Shown piece after piece: positions 19,675 to 27,310 of a stretch of 64,000 nt of DNA. Position 1 is the stretch's first letter. Every line of letters starts with the position of its first letter. This stretch comes from Streptomyces sp. JH34 (GTDB taxonomy: Bacteria > Actinomycetota > Actinomycetes > Streptomycetales > Streptomycetaceae): NCBI RefSeq assembly GCF_029428875.1, contig NZ_JAJSOO010000001.1, forward strand, positions 1,116,001 through 1,180,000. Reading direction: 5' to 3'. The position numbers and the translations under genes were made by a program. Under the pieces are notes generated by a model. That model worked only from the letters and a program-made list of their open reading frames with translations. It was not told the origin of the DNA and searched no databases.

Positions 19675-20505
19675 ATGGGCACGGTCGCCACGGTTGACGG
19701 CACGGAGATCTACTACAAGGACTGGGGCCCTCGTGACGCCCGGCCGATCGTGTTCCACCACGGATGGCCGCTCAGCGCGGACGACTGGGACAGCCAGATG
19801 CTGTTCTTCCTCGCTCAGGGCTATCGCGTGATCGCCCACGACCGGCGCGGCCACGGGCGCTCCACCCAGAGCGCGGCCGGGCACGACATGGACACCTACG
19901 CCGCGGACGTGTCCGTACTGGCCGAGGCGCTCGACCTGCGGCAGGCCGTGCACATCGGCCATTCCACCGGCGGCGGCGAGGTCGCCCGCTACGTCGCACG
20001 GGCCGAGCCGGGCCGGGTGGCGAAGGCGGTCCTCGTCAGCGCCGTGCCACCGGTCATGGTGAAGTCCGCGTCGAATCCGGGCGGGCTGCCGATCGAGGTG
20101 TTCGACGGGCTCCGCGCCTCCCTGGCGGCCAATCGCGCCCAGTTCTACATCGACCTGCCGTCGGGCCCGTTCTACGGGTTCAACCGCCCCGGTGCCCAGG
20201 TGTCGCAGGGACTGATCGACAACTGGTGGAGGCAGGGAATGCGGGGCGCGGCCAACGCCCACTACGAGTGCATCAAGGCCTTCTCGGAGACCGACTTCAC
20301 CGAGGACCTCAAGAGGATCGAGGTGCCGGTCCTGGTCGCCCACGGCACCGACGACCAGATCGTTCCCTACGAGGACGCCGGCCCGCTGTCCGCGAAGCTC
20401 CTGCCGAACGGCAGGCTCAAGAGCTACGAGGGCTATCCCCACGGGATGCTCTCGACACATCCGGACGTCATCAATCCCGACCTCCTGGCCTTCGTGAAGG
20501 AGTAG
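19675..20505 (+). CDS. Alpha/beta hydrolase, non-heme chloroperoxidase-like
   Basis: 276 residues, exactly the size of cofactor-free haloperoxidases and related esterases. Ser nucleophile S97 in [10 protein letters not shown], acid in [10 protein letters not shown], His in [10 protein letters not shown]. The oxyanion region is [13 protein letters not shown]. In vivo such enzymes are usually esterases or perhydrolases; the halogenation activity is a side reaction. ATG 19675 follows GGAAGGA. It faces the dihydropyrimidinase gene across a hairpin and interrupts the pyrimidine-degradation locus. Confidence 0.9.
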   Translation: MGTVATVDGTEIYYKDWGPRDARPIVFHHGWPLSADDWDSQMLFFLAQGYRVIAHDRRGHGRSTQSAAGHDMDTYAADVSVLAEALDLRQAVHIGHSTGGGEVARYVARAEPGRVAKAVLVSAVPPVMVKSASNPGGLPIEVFDGLRASLAANRAQFYIDLPSGPFYGFNRPGAQVSQGLIDNWWRQGMRGAANAHYECIKAFSETDFTEDLKRIEVPVLVAHGTDDQIVPYEDAGPLSAKLLPNGRLKSYEGYPHGMLSTHPDVINPDLLAFVKE

Positions 20506-20556
20506 GGAGACCCGCTCCCCACCCGGTGACTCACCCGTCCGGTCCGTCTCCGCGAC

Positions 20557-20590
20557 GCCGTGCCGTCTCCGAGGAGGACGGCGGCACGGC
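20557..20590. terminator. Bidirectional hairpin between convergent genes
   Basis: GCCGTGCC (20557-20564) pairs with GGCACGGC (20583-20590). An inner GTC/GAC pair extends it with a bulge. It sits in the 96-bp gap between the hydrolase and dihydropyrimidinase stops. Confidence 0.55.
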
Positions 20591-20601
20591 TCAGCCGGAT
20601 G

Positions 20602-21999
20602 TCACAGGTACTGGCAGGTCCCCCGCGGCAGGTAGGTCCCGTGGCCCGCGTGACCCACGAACGCGCGGTCCTCGATGACCGGTTCGCCCCGCGACAGCAC
20701 CGTCTTGACCTGCCCCGTCACGCGCTTGCCCTCGTAGGCGGAGTAGTCGACGTTCATGTGGTGCGTCCCGGCGGAGATGGTCTGCTCCGCCCCGGGGTCG
20801 TAGACGACGACGTCCGCGTCGGCACCCGGTGCGATGGTGCCCTTCTTGGGGTAGAGCCCGAACATCCTGGCCGGGGACGCGCAGGCGATCTCGATCCAGC
20901 GCCGGCGCGAGATGTGACCGTCCACGACGGCCTGGTGGAGGAGGTCCATCCGGTTCTCCACGCCCGGCATGCCGTTGGGGATCTTCGAGAAGTCGTCCCT
21001 GCCCATCTCCTTCTGGCCCGAGAAGCAGAAGGGGCAGTGGTCGGTCGAGACGACCTGGAGCTCGTTGTTCCGCAGACCGCGCCAGAGCGCCTCCTGGTGC
21101 TCCCGGGGCCGCAGCGGGGTCGAGCAGACGTACTTCGCGCCCTCGAAGCCGGGCTCGGCCAGATTGTCCGTGGAGAGGAAGAGGTACTGCGGGCAGGTCT
21201 CGCCGAAGACCGGGAGCCCTTTGTGGCGGGCGGACGCGATCTCGGCGACGGCCTCGTCGGCGGAGACGTGGACGACGTACAGCGGCGCTCCGGCGACCCG
21301 GGCGAGCTGGATCGCGCGGTGCGTGGCCTCCGCCTCCAGCGCCACCTTGCGGACGTCGCCGTGGTGGCGGGGGTCGGTACGCCCCCCGGCGAGGGCCTGC
21401 TCGACCAGGACGTCGATGGCGATGCCGTTCTCGGCATGCATCATGATCAGGCCGCCGTTGCCGGAGGCCCGTTGCATCGCGCGGAGGATCCGGCCGTCGT
21501 CGCTGTAGAAGACGCCCGGGTAGGCCATGAAGAGTTTGAACGAGGTGATCCCTTCGGCGACGAGGCGGTCCATCTCCTTGAGCGAGGACTCGTTCACGTC
21601 CGAGAGGATCATGTGGAAGGCGTAGTCGACGGCGCAGTTGCCGTCCGCCTTCGCGTGCCAGGTGTCGAGCCCCTCCCGCAGGGAACGCCCCATGGTCTGG
21701 ATGGCGAAGTCGACGATCGTGGTGGTACCACCCCATGCCGCGGCCCGGGTGCCCGTCTCGAAGGTGTCGGCGGCGTAGGTCCCGCCGAAGGGCATCTCCA
21801 TGTGCGTGTGCGCGTCGACACCCCCCGGGACGACGTACATCCCCGTGGCGTCGATCCTGCGTTCGGCACTCCAGCTCGCCGCGGCGTCGGTGCCGTGGGC
21901 GGCGAGGGCTGCGATGCGTCCGCCCTCGATGAGAACGTCGGCGTGGATCTCGTCGGACGCGGTGACGACGAGGCCGCCGTGGATGACGGTGCGGCTCAT
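20602..21999 (-). CDS. hydA: Dihydropyrimidinase / D-hydantoinase
   Basis: 465 residues, normal for the family. It opens the ring of 5,6-dihydropyrimidines or hydantoins. Binuclear metal ligands are visible: HTH in GGVDAHTHMEMPF, the carboxylated Lys in SFKLFMAYPGV, His in MMHAENG and VVHVSADEA, and Asp in STDHCPF. ATG 21999 has GAGGAGG upstream. It lies downstream of the aminotransferase gene, but a perfect hairpin (22075-22103) in the gap suggests partial or separate transcription. The adjacent nitrilase would take the carbamoyl product to the amino acid. Confidence 0.95.
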   Translation of the reverse strand: MSRTVIHGGLVVTASDEIHADVLIEGGRIAALAAHGTDAAASWSAERRIDATGMYVVPGGVDAHTHMEMPFGGTYAADTFETGTRAAAWGGTTTIVDFAIQTMGRSLREGLDTWHAKADGNCAVDYAFHMILSDVNESSLKEMDRLVAEGITSFKLFMAYPGVFYSDDGRILRAMQRASGNGGLIMMHAENGIAIDVLVEQALAGGRTDPRHHGDVRKVALEAEATHRAIQLARVAGAPLYVVHVSADEAVAEIASARHKGLPVFGETCPQYLFLSTDNLAEPGFEGAKYVCSTPLRPREHQEALWRGLRNNELQVVSTDHCPFCFSGQKEMGRDDFSKIPNGMPGVENRMDLLHQAVVDGHISRRRWIEIACASPARMFGLYPKKGTIAPGADADVVVYDPGAEQTISAGTHHMNVDYSAYEGKRVTGQVKTVLSRGEPVIEDRAFVGHAGHGTYLPRGTCQYL

Positions 22000-22074
22000 G
22001 GGTCCCTCCTCGCGGTGACAGAGCCGGCCCGTGCACGTGGGCCGGGTGCGTGGTGACGTACGGGGACGCGGGCC

Positions 22075-22103
22075 GCCCCGCGGCAGGGGCCCTGCCGCGG
22101 GGC
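22075..22103 (-). terminator. 14-bp perfect hairpin inside the pyrimidine locus
   Basis: Arms 22075-22088 and 22090-22103 are perfect complements around a single base. It lies between the aminotransferase stop and the dihydropyrimidinase start, both on the minus strand. It should reduce read-through or act as a processing site. Confidence 0.6.
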
Positions 22104-22111
22104 ACCTGCTG

Positions 22112-23395
22112 TCAGGTTGCCGCGTGCAGCGCCTCGCCCAGGATCTCCGCGCCCTCCTCGGCCTCGGTGACGGTCAGCGACAGCGGTGGCGCGATCCGCA
22201 GCACGCTGGTGTTGTGGCCGCCGCCCTTGCCGATCAGCAGCCCGCCGGCGCGGGCCGCTTCGAGCACGGCGGCCGCGGCCTCCGGATCGGCCTCGTCGGT
22301 GCCGGGCTTCACCAGCTCGATGCCGATCATGAGCCCCCGGCCACGTACCTCCCGTACCGCCGGCGAGCCGGCGCCGACGGCCCGCAGCCTCTCGATGAGC
22401 AGGCCGCCGACCCGCCGGGCGTTGCCCTGGAGGTCGTGCTCCAGCAGGTAGGAGAGGTTGGCGAGCCCGGCCGCCATGGTGACCGGTGAACCCCCGAACG
22501 TCGAGATGGAGTTGGCGTCGAGGCAGTTCATGACGTCCGCGCGGGCGACGACTCCGCCGATGGACATGCCGTTGCCGATGCCCTTGGCGAAGGTGAGGAT
22601 GTCCGGCGGCCCGCTCGAGGCATGGGCCTGCCAGCCCCAGAAGTGGTCGCCCGTACGCCCCCAGCCCGTCTGCACCTCGTCGGAGATCCACAGGATGCCG
22701 TGCCGGTCCAGGACCTCGCGGAACGCCGCGTACAGCCCGTCGGGCGGTGCGGTGAACCCGCCTACCCCCTGGACGGGTTCGGCGATCAGCGCCGCGACTC
22801 CCCTGGTGTGCCCGAGCAGGTCCTCCAGATCGGCCACACAGGCCTTGATGAACCGTTCGTCGCTCAGCTCGGCGTACGGTCCCCGGGTGCGGACTCCGCC
22901 ATGGACGTACAGCGTCTGCAGGGGTGACAGGCTGGTGGTGGACCAGGACCTGTTGCCGGTGACGGACACGGCCGAGAACGACCTGCCGTGGTAGCTGTTG
23001 CGCATGGCCAGGATCTGGTTGGACGAGCGGTGGGCGGTGGCCAGCAGCAGGGCCGCGTCGTTGGCCTCCGTGCCCGAAGTGGTGAAGAAGACGCGGGCGT
23101 CGGGGATGCCGGAGAGGGCGGCGACCCGCTCCGCGAGCTCGACCATGGGGCGGTTGAGGTAGAGCGTCGAGGAGTGGATGAGGCGGCCGGCCTGTTCCGA
23201 GACGGCCTTGGTCACCTCGGGCAGGGCGTGCGCGGTCATCGTGGTGAGGATGCCGCCGAAGAAGTCGAGGTACCGGTTGCCGTCCGCGTCCCAGACGTGG
23301 CGTCCCTCACCATGGGTGAGTTCGAGGGGGTGCCGGTAGTAGAGCGCCAGCCACTCGGGGCTGACGGCCAGGTGCCGCTCGTACAGTCCCGTCAC
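22112..23395 (-). CDS. Class III PLP-dependent aminotransferase (beta-alanine/omega-amino acid type)
   Basis: 427 residues from GTG 23395, which overlaps the nitrilase TGA by 4 bp (GTGA); the longer frame to 23449 would run into that gene. PLP features: TSGTEANDAALLLA, NSYHGRSFSAVSVTG, Asp in WISDEVQTGWGRTG and the Schiff-base Lys in TFAKGIGNGMSIGG. The likely role is to transaminate the beta-amino acid released from pyrimidine breakdown. Amino acceptor (pyruvate or 2-oxoglutarate) cannot be read from sequence. Confidence 0.92.
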   Translation of the reverse strand: MTGLYERHLAVSPEWLALYYRHPLELTHGEGRHVWDADGNRYLDFFGGILTTMTAHALPEVTKAVSEQAGRLIHSSTLYLNRPMVELAERVAALSGIPDARVFFTTSGTEANDAALLLATAHRSSNQILAMRNSYHGRSFSAVSVTGNRSWSTTSLSPLQTLYVHGGVRTRGPYAELSDERFIKACVADLEDLLGHTRGVAALIAEPVQGVGGFTAPPDGLYAAFREVLDRHGILWISDEVQTGWGRTGDHFWGWQAHASSGPPDILTFAKGIGNGMSIGGVVARADVMNCLDANSISTFGGSPVTMAAGLANLSYLLEHDLQGNARRVGGLLIERLRAVGAGSPAVREVRGRGLMIGIELVKPGTDEADPEAAAAVLEAARAGGLLIGKGGGHNTSVLRIAPPLSLTVTEAEEGAEILGEALHAAT

Positions 23396-24234
23396 GGCTC
23401 CACCAGCCCTTCGTACGCGTCCGGCCTGCGGTCCCGGTAGAACGCCCATTGCTGACGGACCTCCTCGATCAGCCCGAAGTCGAGGTCACGGACGAGGAGT
23501 TCCTCCTCCTTGTCGCTGGCGACGTCACCGACGAACTGCCCCCGCGGGTCGACGAAGTAGCTCGTGCCGTAGAAGTCGTTGTCGCCGTACTCCTCCTGTC
23601 CGACGCGGTTGATCGCGGCGACGAAGTACTCGTTGGCGACGGCGGAGGCGGGCTGTTCCAGCTGCCACAGGTAACTGGAGAGCCCCCGGGAGGTGGCGGA
23701 CGGGTTGTACACCAACTGGGCTCCGTTAAGCCCTAGTTGACGCCAGCCTTCGGGGAAGTGGCGGTCGTAGCAGATGTAGACGCCGACCTTGCCGACGGCG
23801 GTGTCGAAGACCGGCCAGCCGGCGTTCCCCGGCTTGAAGTAGTACTTCTCCCAGAAGCCCTTGACCTGCGGGATGTGGTGCTTGCGGTACTTGCCGAGGT
23901 ACGAGCCGTCGGCGTCGATCACCGCAGCGGTGTTGTAGTAGAAGCCGGACTGCTCGAGTTCGAAGACCGGCACGACGACGACCATGCCCGTCTCGCGGGC
24001 CAGGTCCCTCATGCGCCGGACCGTCGGCCCGTCCGGGACGGGTTCGGCCCAGCGGTAGTGCTCGGGCTCCTGGACCTGGCAGAAGTAGGGGGCGTTGAAC
24101 ACCTCCTGGAATCCGATGATCCGCGCGCCCTGCCGGGCCGCCTCGCGAGCGTGTTCCTCATGTTTGGCGATCATGGATTCGGTGTCGCCGGTCCAGGTCG
24201 CCTGGACGAGTGCGGCGCGTACGACGTGGGACAT
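23392..24234 (-). CDS. Nitrilase-superfamily amidohydrolase, beta-ureidopropionase-like
   Basis: 280 residues. The Glu-Lys-Cys triad is E44 (GFQEVFNAPYF), K118 (KYRKHHIPQ) and C155 (YICYDRHFPEG). These sequences match the beta-ureidopropionase/N-carbamoyl amidohydrolase branch, which hydrolyses N-carbamoyl-beta-amino acids to the amino acid, CO2 and ammonia. It is the first gene of the unit; GAAGGAG lies 6 nt before ATG 24234 and a palindrome (24267-24280) just upstream. Codons around 23724-23746 (CGT CAA CTA GGG CTT AAC GGA) are unusually A/T-ending for this genome. Confidence 0.92.
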   Translation of the reverse strand: MSHVVRAALVQATWTGDTESMIAKHEEHAREAARQGARIIGFQEVFNAPYFCQVQEPEHYRWAEPVPDGPTVRRMRDLARETGMVVVVPVFELEQSGFYYNTAAVIDADGSYLGKYRKHHIPQVKGFWEKYYFKPGNAGWPVFDTAVGKVGVYICYDRHFPEGWRQLGLNGAQLVYNPSATSRGLSSYLWQLEQPASAVANEYFVAAINRVGQEEYGDNDFYGTSYFVDPRGQFVGDVASDKEEELLVRDLDFGLIEEVRQQWAFYRDRRPDAYEGLVEP

Positions 24235-24266
24235 GAGCTGCTCCTTCGACGCGGCGTCAGAGAGCC

Positions 24267-24280
24267 TCTACGCCCGTAGA
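24267..24280. promoter_or_regulatory. Palindromic operator candidate of the nitrilase unit
   Basis: TCTACG-CC-CGTAGA has perfect 6-bp arms around two bases and lies 33 nt upstream of the nitrilase ATG. That position is typical for a repressor or activator site controlling the operon. No regulator gene of the locus is in the window. Confidence 0.4.
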
Positions 24281-24413
24281 CACGGTGCATAGGAGGAGAA
24301 CGTAAGCCCCGTCACACAACGGGGCAAGACCATCGCCGTGAACCGGCGGAGTCGATCATGTTTCACACCCGAGCGGTCGACACCCCCCCGGGCGGCCCGC
24401 GGGGCGGGTCGGC

Positions 24414-25784
24414 CTACGGCGCCGCGATGCCCGCCATCCGCAGCGCGTGGACCACATCCCACTCCCGCGCCGCCGACACCTCGCGCGCGGCGGCCAGCAG
24501 ACGGGGAACGAGGTGGCGGGGGCCGCCCTCGGCGACGCGCGCCGCGTCCTGCGGGGTCCGTGCGCGCACGAACGCGCCCAGCAGCGCCCGCGCCTCCGGT
24601 TCCCGGCCCGCACGGTCGAGGGCGACGACGGCGTCGGCGACCTCGGCGGCGGGCCGTGCCACTCCTTGCCGCAGCAGTTGCCCGCAGTCGTCCGCGTGGC
24701 CTGCGGCAGCCAACGCAGCCGCCGCGTCGGCGAGTTCGACGGGAGGAAGGGAGGACACCTCCCACAGCAGGGTCGCCCAGTCGGCGTCCAGGCCCGCCCC
24801 GTGCAGGGCGACGGCCAGGACCGGCAGCCGCTCCGCGGGCCACGCGGCCGCTTCGCAGAGCACCGCGTGCGCCTCGCCGCTCCGGCCCTCCGCGCGCAGC
24901 CGCTCGAGCAGGGCGACGGTGTCCTCGGAGGCCCGGCGTGCGGCGGGGTCGTACTCCTGCGCACGGGGGGCCGGGGAAGCGATCACGTCGGCCGGAGCAC
25001 CATGGAACCGGGCTCCGCGCGGAGCGGTGACGCCCGCCGAGGGAGCAGGCCGGCCCGGTCCGGCCGCGGGGAAGAGGCCCGCCTGCGTCTCGTCCTCCAT
25101 CTCCAGACCCGCGAAGCGCGCCCCCCGGGGTTTCCTGCGCCGGGGCTCGGACGCGCCGGGCGCAGGCACGGTGGGCTCCGGCACGGTGGGCTCGGAGGCT
25201 GGGCGCGCGGGCTCGGTGGGCGCGGGTTCGGTGCGCGCGGGCCCGGTCGGCGCGGACTCCTCGCGCGGGCCGGCGCCCGCCGCTCCGGGCAGGGCCCCGT
25301 CCACCGCCGCGAGCCGGGCGCGGAGCTCCGCACATCGCGCAGTGGCACGGGTGTGGTCGTCCCGCGCCCAGGCCAGGGCGTCCGGACCCACCGCCGGAGC
25401 GGCTGCCCCGTCCGCGTCGGCATCCCGCAACCGCCGGGCGGCGTACGACTGCTCCCGGAGCATCACGCCCAGCCGGTCGGCGAGGGCCTGACGGCCGCCC
25501 GGCCGGCTGTCGTGCGCCGCGGCCGACGCGGAACACAGGGCGGCGGCCCGTACGGATTCCCTCGCCGCGTACGTGGCACCGCGCACCGCCGCGAGGTCCT
25601 GGAGCAGCGACTCGACCACGTCCCAGGGCGGCACCTCGGAGCCGTCGAAGCAGGCACGCATACCCGCGGGGTCCCGTGCGCAGAAGACCCCGTACCATCC
25701 CTGACCGGGATCGAGCAGGGCAGCCAGGTCTCGTAGGTACTGTGCGAACGCCCTTACTTCCACCGTGTGCTGATGCACTGTCAC
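24414..25784 (-). CDS. Conserved actinobacterial protein of unknown function with Pro/Glu/Thr linker
   Basis: 456 residues if started at GTG 25784 (GAGGCGAC upstream); an alternative GTG at 25817 adds 11. Three parts: a folded N-terminal region (1-150, starts VTVHQHTVEVRAFAQYL, with YGVFCARDPAGMRACFDG); a disordered Pro/Glu/Thr/Ala-rich linker (about 165-230) with repeats like TEPAPTEPA and EPTVPEPTVP; and an Ala-rich helical C-terminal half with repeating units of about 35 residues ([56 protein letters not shown]) that looks like helical repeats. No catalytic motif, signal peptide or membrane segment. Function not recognised. Confidence 0.75.
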   Translation of the reverse strand: MTVHQHTVEVRAFAQYLRDLAALLDPGQGWYGVFCARDPAGMRACFDGSEVPPWDVVESLLQDLAAVRGATYAARESVRAAALCSASAAAHDSRPGGRQALADRLGVMLREQSYAARRLRDADADGAAAPAVGPDALAWARDDHTRATARCAELRARLAAVDGALPGAAGAGPREESAPTGPARTEPAPTEPARPASEPTVPEPTVPAPGASEPRRRKPRGARFAGLEMEDETQAGLFPAAGPGRPAPSAGVTAPRGARFHGAPADVIASPAPRAQEYDPAARRASEDTVALLERLRAEGRSGEAHAVLCEAAAWPAERLPVLAVALHGAGLDADWATLLWEVSSLPPVELADAAAALAAAGHADDCGQLLRQGVARPAAEVADAVVALDRAGREPEARALLGAFVRARTPQDAARVAEGGPRHLVPRLLAAAREVSAAREWDVVHALRMAGIAAP

Positions 25785-25920
25785 CGTCGCCTCATCGGTC
25801 GCCCGGGACTGGAGCACTCCAGTCCGCGGGCATTCGACCGCAGGCGTGTTACGGGAGGGATACGCGCGCTTTTCCGGCGTGGGGCGGGCGGGGCGCGGCC
25901 GCTACCGGCGCGCGCCCCCG

Positions 25921-26301
25921 TCAGAAGGTGACTGCGATCCCCGTGTGGGGCCGCTTGCCGAGCCGTACGAGTGTGGCGGGTACGTCCACGAGCCAGAACT
26001 TCCAGCTGTACTTGCGGGTGAGCACCTTGCGTACCCCCGCCATCGCGTCCCCGTGGAGCAGCCTGGCCGTGCCCTCGGCGCTCGGGGCGCCCTCGGCGAT
26101 CCGGCCGCGGGCGTCGCAGACGGTGACGCGTACGCGGCTGTCGTTGCGCAGCCGCTTGACCTTCCACGAGTCCGAGCGGGTCCAGACGTAGAGGACGTCG
26201 CCGTCCGCCGCCGCCCAGACGGGCGTGGCCACCGGCGTGCCGTCCTTCCGGTACGTGGTGAGGCTGACGTACTCGCTGCGGGCGAAGTCCTGGAGAGTCA
26301 C
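25921..26301 (-). CDS. PPOX-class F420/FMN-binding oxidoreductase (split beta-barrel)
   Basis: 126 residues from GTG 26301 (VTLQDFARSEYVSLTTYRKDG). The opening strand pattern KDGTPVATPVWAAADGDVLYVWT is that of small pyridoxamine-oxidase-like proteins, many of which bind F420 in actinomycetes. DSWKVKRLRNDSRVRVTVCD is the next conserved block. The frame is open to 26424, but nothing upstream of 26301 is conserved. No good Shine-Dalgarno is visible, so the start is uncertain. Substrate unknown. Confidence 0.8.
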   Translation of the reverse strand: MTLQDFARSEYVSLTTYRKDGTPVATPVWAAADGDVLYVWTRSDSWKVKRLRNDSRVRVTVCDARGRIAEGAPSAEGTARLLHGDAMAGVRKVLTRKYSWKFWLVDVPATLVRLGKRPHTGIAVTF

Positions 26302-26425
26302 GGTCGCGACCCTACTCGGGTTACGCCGTGAGCGGCAGCCGCCCCGGTCCGGGCCGCGGAGCCGGGACCGGCCGGGGCGCCCGCCGGATCGGCCGGGCGG
26401 GTGACCCGGCCGTCGGCAGGACACG

Positions 26426-26453
26426 CGGGGGCCGGCACGGGCGACGGCCCCCG
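26426..26453 (-). terminator. Hairpin terminator after chitosanase gene
   Basis: CGGGGGCC (26426-26433) pairs with GGCCCCCG (26446-26453) around 12 nt, 23 nt beyond the chitosanase stop. Confidence 0.55.
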
Positions 26454-26475
26454 ACGCCCCTTTGACGGGGTGCCC

Positions 26476-27150
26476 TCAGACTCCGCCGGCGAACTTGCGG
26501 GCGAGCGCCTCACCGGCGCTGACGGCGGCGGCAGGGCTCTCGATCGGTGCGGCCCTGGAGTTCCTGAAGAGGATGTAGGTGACGCCGGAGGCCGTTCCGC
26601 CGGTCTTCGGGTCCGGATCGATGCCGAGCGACCGGGCCAGGGCGTACGAGCCCTCGCCGATGATTCCGGTGGGCCCGGTGTCCCCGACGACGGCGTAGCG
26701 GACCTTGCCGTCGTGGATGACGGCGGCGACACCGCCCCCCTTGATCCCCGACGTGGTGTAGTTCCAGAGCGGTCCGGGGCCGGGGACGACGACGTAGGGC
26801 ACCTCGGAGGAGTCCAGGTACTTGCCGTCCGATCCCTGGAAGGCCGTCCGGGGCTGGAACGAGGGGTCGGTCCTCGTGTTGCAGACGGTGGTGACCTGAC
26901 CGTCGCAGTCGATGTCCATGTCGGCCTCCCAGAACACGGCCTCGTCGGTCCCGCAGACCGGGACCGTGGCGGCCGCACTCTGATCGGTCCGGTACTTCCC
27001 CTGGGAAATCCGGCTGCAGTTCCTCACCTTGGCCAGCAGTTCGGCCGCCCCGACCGGGCTTTCGCCGTCCGCGACCGCGGTGGCGGGGAGTGCCGCCGCG
27101 AGGAGAGCGGCGCCGGAGAGCGCGGAGAGGAAGAGCATGCGCGTACGCAC
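26476..27150 (-). CDS. Secreted GH75-type chitosanase
   Basis: 224 residues from GTG 27150 (AAGGG upstream). Signal peptide MRTRMLFLSALSGAALLAAA-like, ending near ATAVADG. The mature enzyme matches glycoside hydrolase family 75 as remembered: WEADMDIDCDGQVTTVCN, VPYVVVPGPG, VAAVIHDGKVRYAVVGDTGP, then IIGEGSYALARSLGIDP. The Asp of GDTGP and the Glu of IGEGSY are the likely catalytic acids. It should hydrolyse chitosan outside the cell. Two cysteine pairs (C44-type NCSR, VCGTD, IDCDG, VCNTR) may form disulfides. The next gene on the strand is gamma-glutamyltransferase, separated by a strong hairpin. Confidence 0.85.
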   Translation of the reverse strand: MRTRMLFLSALSGAALLAAALPATAVADGESPVGAAELLAKVRNCSRISQGKYRTDQSAAATVPVCGTDEAVFWEADMDIDCDGQVTTVCNTRTDPSFQPRTAFQGSDGKYLDSSEVPYVVVPGPGPLWNYTTSGIKGGGVAAVIHDGKVRYAVVGDTGPTGIIGEGSYALARSLGIDPDPKTGGTASGVTYILFRNSRAAPIESPAAAVSAGEALARKFAGGV

Positions 27151-27239
27151 CGTCGTAGTCGCCCTTTCACTGGACACGAAGAACCCTGGCGGGCTCCTCC
27201 TTGCAGACGCGACCCGGCAGCGGGCGACCGGCCGTGTCA

Positions 27240-27293
27240 AGGCCTCGGGGCCGGAAGGGCGCGATGAACCACGCCCTTCCGGCCCCGAGGCCT
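27240..27293 (-). terminator. 22-bp perfect inverted repeat, terminator of ggt
   Basis: Arms 27240-27261 and 27272-27293 are perfect 22-base complements around a 10-nt loop, beginning 17 nt after the ggt stop. One of the strongest hairpins in the window; it isolates ggt from the chitosanase gene downstream. Confidence 0.85.
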
Positions 27294-27310
27294 CTGCTCG
27301 CGCCGACCGG

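Noticed and set aside
23724..23730. Apparent TTA (bldA) codon in the nitrilase gene
   Set aside because: TTA here spans two codons (CTT AAC) and is not in frame.
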